Positions 43,763-52,434 of a DNA stretch of 64,000 nt are shown here, piece by piece. The stretch lies in NCBI GenBank assembly GCA_028293725.1, contig JAQGOE010000031.1, positions 1 to 64,000 of the forward strand. The letters run 5' to 3'. The DNA comes from Gammaproteobacteria bacterium. GTDB lineage: Bacteria > Pseudomonadota > Gammaproteobacteria > Steroidobacterales > Steroidobacteraceae. The stretch's first letter is position 1; every line of letters begins with the position of its first letter. Made by a program: the position numbers and the translations under genes. The notes beneath the pieces were generated by a model, which was not told the origin of the DNA, did not search any database, and saw nothing but the letters and a program-made list of their open reading frames with translations.

Positions 43763-44544
43763 ATCGTCAAGACGCGATTTTTGCAGGTCGGCACGCAGTC
43801 GTAACGGGTGCGAGCCGTGGCATCGGCAGCACTATCGCGGCGACGCTGGCTGCGCGGGGTGCCCAGGTCTCCCTGCTCGGAAGAGACCCTGAGAATCTAC
43901 ATGCCGTCTCCAAGGCATTGGGCGGAGCGAGCGTCGGGGCGCCGATCGTCACGGATGTAACCGACGCCGCCTCAGTGCAGGCGGCCTTCGCAAAAGCACG
44001 CGAGCATTTCGGGCCCGTCCATATTCTCATTAACAACGCTGGCCAGGCGGCGAGCGCTAAGTTCACGGATACCGACGAGGCGCTTTGGAACCGGATCATG
44101 GCCGTGAACCTTAACGGCACCTATCTGTGTACCCGTCAGGCTGTTCCGGACATGCTCCAGGTTGGTTTCGGCCGCATCGTCAACGTGGCCAGTATTGCCG
44201 GCCTGCGAGGCGGCGCATACATCTCGGCGTACGTGGCATCAAAACACGCGGTGATCGGTCTCACGCGCTCGCTTGCGTTGGAGTTCGCTACCAAGAACAT
44301 CACCGTCAATGCGGTTTGCCCGGGTTATACGGACACGGACATCGTAAGGGACGCCATCGCCACCATCATGCGCAAAACCGGGCGCAGCGAGGCCGACGCG
44401 CTGGCCTCCCTGGTTGCGACTAATCCTCAGCGCCGGCTGATTACGCCCGAGGAAGTCGCGCATAGCGTGTTATGGCTGTGTGGACCGGGCGCGGAAAGCA
44501 TAACGGGTCAAAGTATCGTAGTTGCAGGTGGAGAGGTGACGTAA
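43759..44544 (+). CDS. SDR oxidoreductase of the ring-oxidation operon
   Basis: A 261-residue classical [11 protein letters not shown] is at 16-23, NNAG at 92-95, and Ser145, Tyr158 and Lys162 form the active site (YVASK). [11 protein letters not shown] ends the fold. The start codon overlaps the previous stop (ATGA), and the stop overlaps the MarR start. It probably oxidises a 3-hydroxyacyl-CoA or a ring hydroxyl formed after hydration, by analogy with the anthranilate CoA pathway. Confidence 0.92.
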   Translation: MNRQDAIFAGRHAVVTGASRGIGSTIAATLAARGAQVSLLGRDPENLHAVSKALGGASVGAPIVTDVTDAASVQAAFAKAREHFGPVHILINNAGQAASAKFTDTDEALWNRIMAVNLNGTYLCTRQAVPDMLQVGFGRIVNVASIAGLRGGAYISAYVASKHAVIGLTRSLALEFATKNITVNAVCPGYTDTDIVRDAIATIMRKTGRSEADALASLVATNPQRRLITPEEVAHSVLWLCGPGAESITGQSIVVAGGEVT

Positions 44545-45071
44545 TGGGAAAGGAAGCATCCAAGGAAAGGGCTCCACTCAAAGTGCTCACGAATCCACCG
44601 GTGGATGCGGAAACGCGCGTTCACGACGATCACCATGTTTCGCTGCGCCTGTGGCTGCGCATTCTTTCTTGCACCAACCAGGTCGAGAATCGCATCCGCC
44701 AGAACCTGCAGTCCCGTTTCGATACGACCCTGCCGCGCTTCGACCTCATGGCGCAACTCGAGCGCGCGCCCGAAGGGCTGAAGATGAGCGAGTTGTCGCA
44801 GCGGATGATGGTAACCGGGGGCAACGTCACCGGCATCACCGACGGCCTGGAGAAAGAAGGCCTGGTCGTGCGCGAAGTCGACGCCGCGGACCGGCGTGTG
44901 TTCCGAGTCAGACTCACGCCCGAAGGGCAACGGCAATTCCAGCGTATGGCTGCCGAACACGAGCAATGGGTCGTCGACCTGTTCGGCGGCCTGACTCAGA
45001 AACAGAAGAAACAACTCGTCGACCTGCTGGGCGAGCTGAAAGCGCATATCTCCGGCGTGCAGAGCGGTTGA
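44544..45071 (+). CDS. MarR-family regulator within the operon
   Basis: A 175-residue winged-helix regulator. [30 protein letters not shown] forms the helix-turn-helix and [20 protein letters not shown] the wing. It starts on the TAATG junction with the SDR stop, with GGAGAGG just upstream, so it is translated as part of the operon. It probably represses the operon in the absence of an aromatic CoA thioester, as BadR/HcaR-type MarR proteins do. The longer open frame starting at 44472 lies inside the SDR gene and is discounted. Confidence 0.93.
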   Translation: MGKEASKERAPLKVLTNPPVDAETRVHDDHHVSLRLWLRILSCTNQVENRIRQNLQSRFDTTLPRFDLMAQLERAPEGLKMSELSQRMMVTGGNVTGITDGLEKEGLVVREVDAADRRVFRVRLTPEGQRQFQRMAAEHEQWVVDLFGGLTQKQKKQLVDLLGELKAHISGVQSG

Positions 45072-45076
45072 GCGGC

Positions 45077-45904
45077 ATGACTTCGACACCGACTTTCGAG
45101 CTGGCGCGGTTCCAACCCCAACACTTCCAATGGCAGCGGGAGGGACGGGTCGGCATCATCACGCTGAACCGCCCGGAGCGTAAGAATCCTTTAACCTTCG
45201 AGTCGTACGCGGAGCTACGGGATTTCTTCCGCGCCCTGGTCGGAGTGCGGGAAGTTCGCGCGCTCGTTATCACAGGAGCCGGTGGAAATTTCTGCTCCGG
45301 CGGGGACGTGCACGAGATCATCGGCCCGCTGACCCGCATGGATGCCGCCGGCTTGCGGAACTTCACGCAAATGACCGGCGACCTGGTGAAGGCCATGCGC
45401 GCCTGTCCGCAACCTATCATCGCGGCGGTGGATGGTGTTTGTGCTGGTGCCGGTGCGATCCTCGCCATGGCTTCGGACTTTCGCCTGGGTACGCCGCGCG
45501 CCAAGACCGCGTTTCTGTTCACGCGGGTCGGATTGGCTGGGTGCGATATGGGCGCCTGCGCGATCCTGCCGAGAATCATTGGGCAGGGACGCGCATCGGA
45601 GCTGCTCTTCACCGGGCGCTCCCTGTTGGCCGAAGAAGGGTTGTCCTGGGGATTTTTCAACCGGCTGATCGCTCCGGAGACGGTGCTGGCCGAGTCCGTC
45701 GCCCTCGCCACCCAGATCGCGCAGGGCCCGACGTTCGCGCATGCCATGACGAAAAAGATGCTACACGCGGAATGGGCCATGACGGTTGATGCAGCCATCG
45801 ACGCCGAAGCGGAAGCGCAGGCGGTCTGCATGGAGACCCAGGATTTCCACCGCGCCTACCACGCGTTCGTGGCTAAGCAGAAGCCGAAATTCGAGGGGGA
45901 CTGA
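45077..45904 (+). CDS. Enoyl-CoA hydratase/isomerase-family (crotonase) protein
   Basis: A 275-residue crotonase-fold protein. The oxyanion-hole segments [15 protein letters not shown] and [15 protein letters not shown] are present. At the positions where classical hydratases carry two catalytic glutamates, this protein reads [21 protein letters not shown], with an Asp but no Glu. The chemistry may therefore be hydration or isomerisation of a cyclic or ring-derived enoyl-CoA, or C-C cleavage. The ATG at 45077 follows the MarR stop by five bases. It sits in the ACMR operon. Confidence 0.9.
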   Translation: MTSTPTFELARFQPQHFQWQREGRVGIITLNRPERKNPLTFESYAELRDFFRALVGVREVRALVITGAGGNFCSGGDVHEIIGPLTRMDAAGLRNFTQMTGDLVKAMRACPQPIIAAVDGVCAGAGAILAMASDFRLGTPRAKTAFLFTRVGLAGCDMGACAILPRIIGQGRASELLFTGRSLLAEEGLSWGFFNRLIAPETVLAESVALATQIAQGPTFAHAMTKKMLHAEWAMTVDAAIDAEAEAQAVCMETQDFHRAYHAFVAKQKPKFEGD

Positions 45905-45911
45905 AGCAACC

Positions 45912-47120
45912 GTGGATGTCAGTAGTTACCTCGAGTGGCCTTTCTTCACGCCTGAGCATGGCGAGCTCGTACGGCGCGTGGATGTCTGGGCGACCGCGTA
46001 CTTTGCCAACAGGAAGACGTCGGAGGACCGCGACTCTGTTGATCACGCTTGCCGGCAGCTTGTTGATGAGTTGGGGCGGGCGGGATGGACGAAGTATTCG
46101 GTGCCTGGGGTGCACGGCTCGAGCAGCGCGCCCCCCGCCTTCGACGTCCGCTCACTCGCGCTAATCCGCGAGACCCTCGCCCGCCACGACGCCCTCGCCG
46201 ACTTCGCCTTCGCCATGCAAGGCCTCGGCAGCGGCGCGATCTCACTCGCGGGCTCTCCTGACATCAAAGCCCGATATCTGCCGCGCGTGGCCTCAGGCGA
46301 AGCCATCGCCGCCTTCGCTCTCTCCGAAGCCACCGCCGGCTCGGATGTTGCCGCGATCAAATGCCGCGCCCGCCGCGACGGCAACTTCTACGTCCTCGAC
46401 GGCGAGAAAACCTGGATATCCAACGGCGGTATCGCCGAATTCTATTGCGTGTTTGCCCGAACCAGTGACGCCGAAGTGCGCGCTGACGGCACGGTCGCCG
46501 CCCGTGGCATCAGCGCATTTGTCGTCGATGCTGACGCGCCGGGGTTCTCCATCGCTCAGCGTATCGACGTGATTTCCCCACACCCACTCGCCACGCTCTC
46601 CTTCGACGGGTGTCGAATTCCCGCATCACATCTGCTGGGCGCCGAAGGCGATGGATTCAAGCTGGCGATGCGCACGTTGAATGTGTTTCGTACGTCGGTC
46701 GCCGGCGCGGCACTCGGCTTCGGCCAGCGCGCGCTCGATGAAGCACTGGACCACGCGGTCAACCGCCGGATGTTCGGCAAAACGCTCGCCGACTTTCAAC
46801 TTACGCAGGCCACCCTTGCCGACATGGCGACGGAAATGGATGCGGCCCGCCTGTTGACCTACCGGGCCGCATGGCTACACGACAGCGGACGCCCGCACGC
46901 CAAAGAAGTGGCGATGGCAAAGATGACCGCCACCGAGTCGGCGCAGCGTGTGATCGACCAGGCGGTACAAATGTTTGGCGGCCGCGGTGTCATGTATGGC
47001 GAAAGAGTCGAGCAGCTCTATCGCGATATCCGCGCATTACGTATCTACGAAGGGGCCACCGAAGTTCAGAAATTGATCATCGGGCGCGAGCTTCTCAACA
47101 TGGCGAAGAGAAACTCATGA
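45912..47120 (+). CDS. Acyl-CoA dehydrogenase of the ring-oxidation operon
   Basis: A 402-residue acyl-CoA dehydrogenase. [17 protein letters not shown] and [21 protein letters not shown] mark the middle domain. [14 protein letters not shown] is the FAD-contact loop, and the catalytic Glu is at about 380 in [21 protein letters not shown] start at 45912 is chosen, with GGGGGA about ten bases upstream. It follows the crotonase by seven bases and its stop overlaps the RidA start. It would introduce the double bond in the non-aromatic acyl-CoA after ring reduction. Substrate inferred from context only. Confidence 0.92.
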   Translation: MDVSSYLEWPFFTPEHGELVRRVDVWATAYFANRKTSEDRDSVDHACRQLVDELGRAGWTKYSVPGVHGSSSAPPAFDVRSLALIRETLARHDALADFAFAMQGLGSGAISLAGSPDIKARYLPRVASGEAIAAFALSEATAGSDVAAIKCRARRDGNFYVLDGEKTWISNGGIAEFYCVFARTSDAEVRADGTVAARGISAFVVDADAPGFSIAQRIDVISPHPLATLSFDGCRIPASHLLGAEGDGFKLAMRTLNVFRTSVAGAALGFGQRALDEALDHAVNRRMFGKTLADFQLTQATLADMATEMDAARLLTYRAAWLHDSGRPHAKEVAMAKMTATESAQRVIDQAVQMFGGRGVMYGERVEQLYRDIRALRIYEGATEVQKLIIGRELLNMAKRNS

Positions 47121-47524
47121 CTGTTAACGGATTTGAAATCCTGCAACCGCAAGGCTGGCCACGACCGAAGGGTTACAGCAACGGCATCAGCGCCCAGGGG
47201 CGTCAGATCTATGTCTCGGGACAGGTCGGTTGGGACGCCGAGGGTCGCTTCGCGAGCCCGCAGCTCGCGGGACAGGTCAAAAAGGCGTTGGAGAACATCG
47301 TGGCGGTGCTGGCCGAGGCCGGCGGGAAACCCGAGCATATCGTTAGGTTGACCTGGTATGTGACCAGCCGGGATGAGTACAACGCGGAGTTGCGAGAGAT
47401 CGGAGCGGGCTATCGGGCGGTGATGGGCAAGCATTTCCCGGTGATGAGTGTCGTGCAGGTCGTGGCGCTCATGGAGCCTGACGCGAAGGTGGAAATCGAG
47501 GCGACGGCGGTGTTGCCGCAGTGA
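47117..47524 (+). CDS. RidA-family enamine/imine deaminase
   Basis: A 135-residue RidA (YjgF/YER057c/UK114) protein. [27 protein letters not shown] and [17 protein letters not shown] are typical, and EIEATAVLP near the end matches the family tail. Archetypal members use an Arg to hydrolyse 2-imino/enamine acids; the equivalent position here, in the [11 protein letters not shown] region, has no Arg, so its class is unclear. The start overlaps the dehydrogenase stop (ATGA). In this operon a role in hydrolysing an enamine formed from the amino-substituted ring is attractive but unproven. Confidence 0.88.
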   Translation: MTVNGFEILQPQGWPRPKGYSNGISAQGRQIYVSGQVGWDAEGRFASPQLAGQVKKALENIVAVLAEAGGKPEHIVRLTWYVTSRDEYNAELREIGAGYRAVMGKHFPVMSVVQVVALMEPDAKVEIEATAVLPQ

Positions 47525-47602
47525 TGGGATGCGCAAGCACACTCGCAGCTGCGTCTCTGGCACGCGAGCAGGCGCATAGATCACGGCCATTAGGAGCCGG
47601 TC

Positions 47603-49054
47603 ATGTGGCGGCCTCCTGAACGAATTCGGCATGACGCTCGACCAGGACATTGGCCGAGCGCGGCCGAAGCGGCGGCATCACGGCTCTTCTCCCCCATCCA
47701 AGTCGGTCCCGTCAAACTCACCCAACGCACCTGGGTCCCCGCCATGGTCCCCTGGCGCGCCAGCGACGACGGCTTCGTAACCCCCGACGTTCTCGACTGG
47801 TACGAATGTTTTGCGCGCGGCCGCCCCGGCGCGATTGTTGTCGAGGCGACCGGCATCCGCGAGGTCCCGAGCGGTCCGTTGCTACGCATTGGACACGACC
47901 GGTTTTTGCCCGGCCTAAAAGACCTCACACGCATCGTGCGCGAGGCCAGCGGCGGCGAGACGCGCCTGTTTATTCAGATCATCGATTTCCTGACGATTCG
48001 GCGGCGGCCAGATCCAGCGCGGTACTTCGCCCAGTTTCTCGCGATCACGCCGCGCCACCGCAGCGCGTTCGGCCGGATCGACGCCGAAGACTTGGAGGTC
48101 CGCGCCTGGCTTCCAACACTGCCCCGTGAGGAGCTCGAGAAAATTCTCCACGCGCGCGAACTGGAGGCGCTCGACTTCGGCTACCGCGAGCGCGTGACCG
48201 ACGTTCATTTGCCGCAGATTCGCGATCTCCCCACCCAACTGCCGGGCCTGTTCTCCGGCGCCGCTCGACGCGCCCGCGAAGCCGGTTTCGATGGAGTCGA
48301 ACTCCATTACGCCCATGCCTACACAATGGCCTCGTTCCTCTCACGGGTGAATTCGCGCGATGACGGCTTCGGCGGCGGCCCCGAGAATCGAGTGCGCCTT
48401 CCGCTCGAGGTGTGCTCGCGGGTTCGCGCCGAGGTAGGCGCCGACTTCGCGCTAGGTTGCCGATTTCTCGCGGACGAGTGCATCGACGGCGGCAACGATG
48501 TCAATGACACGGTCTACTTCGGCCGGGAATTCGCGCGAGCCGGCATGGACTTTCTCTCGCTCTCGCGGGGCGGGAAATTCGACGATGCCAAACAGCCGAA
48601 GGTGGGCGGAGCCTCATATCCCTACACGGGTCGTAGCGGCTATGAATGCATGCCCTCCTACTACTCCGACGCCCAAGGCCCGTTCGGCCGCAACCTCGAG
48701 TCCACGGCCCGCATCCGCGCGGCGATTCGCGAGCTCGGCCTGGCGACCCCTGTTGTAGCCACCGGCGGCATCCACAACTTCGAACAAGCAGAAGCCGTAC
48801 TCACAAACGGCACAGCCGACATCGTCGGCTTCGCACGCCAGGCTCTGGCCGACCCGGACTGGTTCCGAAAAGTCGTTAGCGGCCGCGGTGACGCCGTGCG
48901 CCTCTGTCTCTACACAAACTACTGCGAAGCGCTGGACCAGCGCCATCGCCAGGTCACCTGCGAACTCTGGGATCGCGAAAACCTCGACGCCCCCGACGCA
49001 AAGCTCACCTCCGACGGCAAACGCCGGCTGACCCCGCCCCGCTGGGATCCCTAA
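47603..49054 (+). CDS. Old-Yellow-Enzyme-family NADH:flavin oxidoreductase
   Basis: A 483-residue FMN barrel protein. LFSPIQVGPVKLTQRTWVPAMVPW begins the barrel. GFDGVELHYAHAYTMASFLSRVNS carries the catalytic region, and ATGGIHNFEQAEAVLTNG and DIVGFARQALADPDW bind the phosphate. There is no C-terminal iron-sulfur domain, unlike 2,4-dienoyl-CoA reductases. An unusual insert (about 125-200, from RRRPDPARYFAQFLAITPRH) precedes the catalytic strand. It follows RidA by 78 bp with GGAG six bases before the ATG, so it may be part of the same unit and reduce a conjugated enone. Confidence 0.87.
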   Translation: MWRPPERIRHDARPGHWPSAAEAAASRLFSPIQVGPVKLTQRTWVPAMVPWRASDDGFVTPDVLDWYECFARGRPGAIVVEATGIREVPSGPLLRIGHDRFLPGLKDLTRIVREASGGETRLFIQIIDFLTIRRRPDPARYFAQFLAITPRHRSAFGRIDAEDLEVRAWLPTLPREELEKILHARELEALDFGYRERVTDVHLPQIRDLPTQLPGLFSGAARRAREAGFDGVELHYAHAYTMASFLSRVNSRDDGFGGGPENRVRLPLEVCSRVRAEVGADFALGCRFLADECIDGGNDVNDTVYFGREFARAGMDFLSLSRGGKFDDAKQPKVGGASYPYTGRSGYECMPSYYSDAQGPFGRNLESTARIRAAIRELGLATPVVATGGIHNFEQAEAVLTNGTADIVGFARQALADPDWFRKVVSGRGDAVRLCLYTNYCEALDQRHRQVTCELWDRENLDAPDAKLTSDGKRRLTPPRWDP

Positions 49055-49240
49055 GACGTTCGGCCAACATTGCAATCGATTCGGACACAGTTGCCGAACC
49101 GGGAATGCTGCGCCACAAATCATCTGTGAAGCAGTTCACAGTGCACCCCACCGTGAGACCGGAAAATATGGTTTCGGCGCCCCACTCTTCATTACATAAC
49201 ACGGCGTCACACATTCCTCACGGAACGACTACGGAACAAC

Positions 49241-49564
49241 ATGAGCAAACCGTCGAAGAACGATCCACAGCCCGCGCCCTCCGGCCGCATCGCGTTTGAT
49301 GAGCGCGGACAAGCGGTTTGGGAATGGCGTACCGATACCGGCACTTTCAAGGCCGACATCGATACGAAGCAGGTCAGGGCGCTGCAGGATGCGGCGAATG
49401 TGGACATCAGCGAACCACCGACGCCCCCGGTGAGCGACGATCCCTACAGCACGGGCGACAAGCGGAACGTCATCTCAAAACGGGCACCGCGCCGGACACT
49501 CGACGACATGCGCAAACTCAGCGAAGAGATCAAGCGCGCCCGAAACCACAAAAAATCGCCGTAA
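49241..49564 (+). CDS. Small conserved hypothetical protein
   Basis: A 107-residue hydrophilic protein with no membrane segment. An N-terminal part (SGRIAFDERGQAVWEWRTDTGTF) looks like a small beta-hairpin, followed by a Pro/Asp-rich linker and a basic, helical C-terminus (RTLDDMRKLSEEIKRARNHKKSP). I do not recognise a domain. It is monocistronic, with a 186-bp AT-richer gap upstream, and converges on the isocitrate lyase gene. Confidence 0.7.
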   Translation: MSKPSKNDPQPAPSGRIAFDERGQAVWEWRTDTGTFKADIDTKQVRALQDAANVDISEPPTPPVSDDPYSTGDKRNVISKRAPRRTLDDMRKLSEEIKRARNHKKSP

Positions 49565-49581
49565 GCGGCGCCGAGACGCCC

Positions 49582-50880
49582 TCAGGCCCGCTCGAACTGC
49601 TGCTCCTCGGTGCTCCCCGCCAGCGCAGTAATCGACGACGTGCCGCCCGCGACCGTCTGCGTAACGGCGTCGAAGTACCCAGCCCCGACCTCCCGCTGGT
49701 GCTTCGTCGCCGTGTAGCCCTTTTCCTCGGCGGCGAACTCCGCCTCCTGAAGCGCTACATACGCGGTCATCTGCTGCGCCTTATAACCGCGCGCAAGATC
49801 GAACATCGAGTAGTTGAGCGCGTGGAAACCTGCCAGGGTGATGAACTGGAACCGATAACCCATCGCACCCAGCTCGCGTTGGAATTTCGCGATGGTGCTG
49901 TCGTCGAGCTTGCGCCTCCAGTTGAATGACGGCGAGCAGTTGTAGGCCAGCAGTTTGCCCGGGTGGTGTTTGTGAAGTCCCTCGGCGAAGTGCTTCGCCT
50001 CCTCGAGATCCGGCTTGGCCGTCTCGCACCACAAGAGATCCACGTAAGGCGCATAGGCAACCCCACGTGCGATAGCCTGATTGAGACCCGCCTTCACGTA
50101 GAAAAACCCTTCGGCGGTACGTCCCCTCGACGTATCGACAAACGGCCGATCACGCTCGTCGACATCGGTCGTCAGAAGGTTCGCCCCCTCGGCATCCGTA
50201 CGCGCGATGAGCACCGTCGGCACATTACAAACATCGGCGGCAAGCCGGGCCGCAACGAGCTTGCTGACCGCGTCCTGCGTAGGCACGAGAACCTTGCCAC
50301 CCATGTGGCCGCACTTCTTCGCGGAAGACAGCTGATCCTCGAAATGGACGCCGGCAGCGCCCGCGTCGATCATCTGCTTCATCAGCTCGAATGCGTTCAG
50401 CACCCCGCCGAAGCCCGCTTCGGCGTCGGCCACGATAGGCTTCAGCCAGTCGATTTCGTCGTTACCTTCCGCGTGATAGATCTCATCCGCCCGGCGCAAC
50501 GTATTGTTGATTCGCCGGACGACCGCCGGCACCGAGTCCGCGGGGTATAAAGACTGGTCCGGATACATCTCGCCAGCGAGATTGGCGTCACCCGCCACCT
50601 GCCAACCTGACAGGTAGATGGCGTCCAGTCCGGCCTTCACCTGTTGCATCGCCTGGTTACCGGTGAGCGCTCCCAGGGCGTTCACGAACGGCTTTTCATT
50701 GATATAGCGCCAGAGTTTCTCGGCCGTCAGGCGTGCGATTGTATGCTCTACCGGGATCGTTCCCCGCAAGCGTACGACGTCTTCAGCCTTGTAGCCACGT
50801 TGCACGCCGCGCCACCGCGGGCTCTCGTTCCACTGGCGGCGCAATTCGTCGGCGGTCTGCAAGGCTCGATAACCAGTCAT
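49582..50880 (-). CDS. aceA: Isocitrate lyase
   Basis: A 432-residue enzyme cleaving isocitrate to glyoxylate and succinate, the entry step of the glyoxylate bypass for growth on acetate or fatty acids. The catalytic KKCGHMGG loop is at about 187-194. Other hallmarks are [35 protein letters not shown] and [12 protein letters not shown] 50880 follows AGGAGA by about ten bases; TTG 50886 is an alternative. It lies 15 bases downstream of aceB on the same strand, so aceB and aceA are co-transcribed. Confidence 0.97.
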   Translation of the reverse strand: MTGYRALQTADELRRQWNESPRWRGVQRGYKAEDVVRLRGTIPVEHTIARLTAEKLWRYINEKPFVNALGALTGNQAMQQVKAGLDAIYLSGWQVAGDANLAGEMYPDQSLYPADSVPAVVRRINNTLRRADEIYHAEGNDEIDWLKPIVADAEAGFGGVLNAFELMKQMIDAGAAGVHFEDQLSSAKKCGHMGGKVLVPTQDAVSKLVAARLAADVCNVPTVLIARTDAEGANLLTTDVDERDRPFVDTSRGRTAEGFFYVKAGLNQAIARGVAYAPYVDLLWCETAKPDLEEAKHFAEGLHKHHPGKLLAYNCSPSFNWRRKLDDSTIAKFQRELGAMGYRFQFITLAGFHALNYSMFDLARGYKAQQMTAYVALQEAEFAAEEKGYTATKHQREVGAGYFDAVTQTVAGGTSSITALAGSTEEQQFERA

Positions 50881-50895
50881 AGACAATGTCTCCTG

Positions 50896-52344
50896 TCAGC
50901 TCAATAACTCGTACGCGGGCAACGTGAGAAACTCGTCGAAGCTATCCTGTTTCGTCATCCGCTCGAAAAGACGCGCAGCGGTTGGGAACACACCTGTGGC
51001 GAGGCGGGCCGGGCCGACTTCGTCATGAATCCGGTCGAGCTCGTCCGTCAACAGTCGATCGAAACGCTCCACGGTCACCGCGCGTCCGTCGCTCGTACGG
51101 GCACCATGACGCAGCCACTGCCATAACTGCGCGCGGCAGATCTCAGCAGTCGAGGCATCCTCCACAAAGTTATATAGCGACACGCAGCCGCTACCTCGCA
51201 GCCAGGCCTCGATGTATTGCACAGCGATCCGGATAGATGCACGCAATCCCGCGTCGGTGATCTCCCCCTCCGGCACCCATATCAGATCGCCGGGAAACAC
51301 TTCACGGTCCGATGTCCGCGCCGTCGCCGCGGCCCCCATCGCCTGCGCGCCCCGCCGCTGACACGTCTGGGTGAGTAGATCGAGGCCCGACTTCAGGAAA
51401 TGCTGCTCCATTCCCAACGCGGCCCGATCCGGGAGCAGAAAGTCCGGCAGATGGCGGAAGATCTTTGCGAAACTGAAAATGTAATCCCAGCGACCGTAGT
51501 TGAGTCCAACCGCGTGCTCGCGCAACTCGTGCAGGATCTCGTCCATCTCGAACGCGGCGGGAATCGTCTCGATCAGTACCGTCGCCCGGATCGTTCCGCG
51601 TGGCAGTCCGAGAACTTCCTGTGTCGCGAGAAACACGTCGTTCCAGAACCGTGCCTCCAGATGACTTTCGAGCTTCGGCAGATAGAAGTACGCGCCCGTG
51701 CCTCGCTGCGCGAGCGCCGCATGATTGTTGGCAATGAACAGCGCGAAATCGAACAGCGCCCCGGAGACCACCTCCCCATTGATACGCACGTGCTTTTCGG
51801 GCAGGTGCAAACCCCGCGGGCGCATCACGACCGTCGCCGTCCGCTCACTCAGCCGATAGACCTTACCGGTCACGACATCCGAGAAGGTAATCGTACGGCG
51901 GATCGCGTCGGTGAGATTCACCTGCCCACGAATCATGTTGCTCCACGTGGGCGAACAGGAGTCCTCAAAGTCCGCCGTGAAGGCCCGTAACGGCGCGTTC
52001 AGGGCGTTGATCACCGTCTTCCGGTCGGCCGGGCCAATGACCTCGAAACGCCGGTCCGCCAGGTCAGCCGGGATCGGAGCAATACTCCAATCGGCGGCAC
52101 GCACCGCGGCGGTCTCGGGCAGAAAGTCGGGCAGCACCCCTGCGGCGAACTCCGCCTGGCGCCGTTCGCGGGTCGCGAGCAACTCCATGCGCCGCCCATC
52201 GAAGCGGCGCTGCAGGCTGGCGAGCAGTTGCAGCGCAAGCGGAGTCAGAACCTCATCAGAGCGCTCGACGTAAGGTCCCAGGATCTCAACGCGGGGCCCG
52301 CCCTGCTCGCGGGAGTACAACACTTCGTCAGGCTGAGCGTTCAT
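50896..52344 (-). CDS. aceB: Malate synthase A with an internal in-frame deletion
   Basis: A 482-residue malate synthase A, condensing glyoxylate and acetyl-CoA. Most conserved blocks are intact: ADFEDSCSPTW, RPRGLHLPEKH, GRWDYIFSF, FLIETIPAAFEMDEI-like (VLIETIPAAFEMDEI) and NFVEDASTAEICR with the catalytic Asp. Compared with E. coli AceB (533 residues) about 51 residues are missing near residue 336. There the sequence passes from RRGAQAMG through AAATARTSDREVF directly to VPEGEITDAGLRA, so the usual MAAFIP and HDGTWxAHPGL blocks are absent. The frame is unbroken. It may be inactive or altered. It is first in the aceBA operon, divergent from a DUF3612-type regulator. Confidence 0.9.
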   Translation of the reverse strand: MNAQPDEVLYSREQGGPRVEILGPYVERSDEVLTPLALQLLASLQRRFDGRRMELLATRERRQAEFAAGVLPDFLPETAAVRAADWSIAPIPADLADRRFEVIGPADRKTVINALNAPLRAFTADFEDSCSPTWSNMIRGQVNLTDAIRRTITFSDVVTGKVYRLSERTATVVMRPRGLHLPEKHVRINGEVVSGALFDFALFIANNHAALAQRGTGAYFYLPKLESHLEARFWNDVFLATQEVLGLPRGTIRATVLIETIPAAFEMDEILHELREHAVGLNYGRWDYIFSFAKIFRHLPDFLLPDRAALGMEQHFLKSGLDLLTQTCQRRGAQAMGAAATARTSDREVFPGDLIWVPEGEITDAGLRASIRIAVQYIEAWLRGSGCVSLYNFVEDASTAEICRAQLWQWLRHGARTSDGRAVTVERFDRLLTDELDRIHDEVGPARLATGVFPTAARLFERMTKQDSFDEFLTLPAYELLS

Positions 52345-52379
52345 GGGCCCAGCATAGACCGCGGCCGCAACAAAATTTG

Positions 52380-52385
52380 ACTATA
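52380..52385 (-). promoter_or_regulatory. -10 element of the aceBA promoter
   Basis: The minus strand reads TATAGT here, about 36 bases before the aceB ATG. Upstream of it lie three TGTGAA (TTCACA on the plus strand) repeats that would cover the -35 region. Confidence 0.45.
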
Positions 52386-52390
52386 GAAAC

Positions 52391-52423
52391 TTCACACTGT
52401 TAATTTCACACCGGGATTTCACA
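52391..52423. promoter_or_regulatory. Three TTCACA repeats in the aceB/regulator intergenic region
   Basis: TTCACA occurs at 52391-52396, 52405-52410 and 52418-52423, 13-14 bp apart, in the 90-bp space between divergent aceB and the DUF3612-type regulator. The regular spacing and position suggest a binding site for that regulator, controlling both directions. Confidence 0.5.
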
Positions 52424-52434
52424 ATGGGTGCGCC

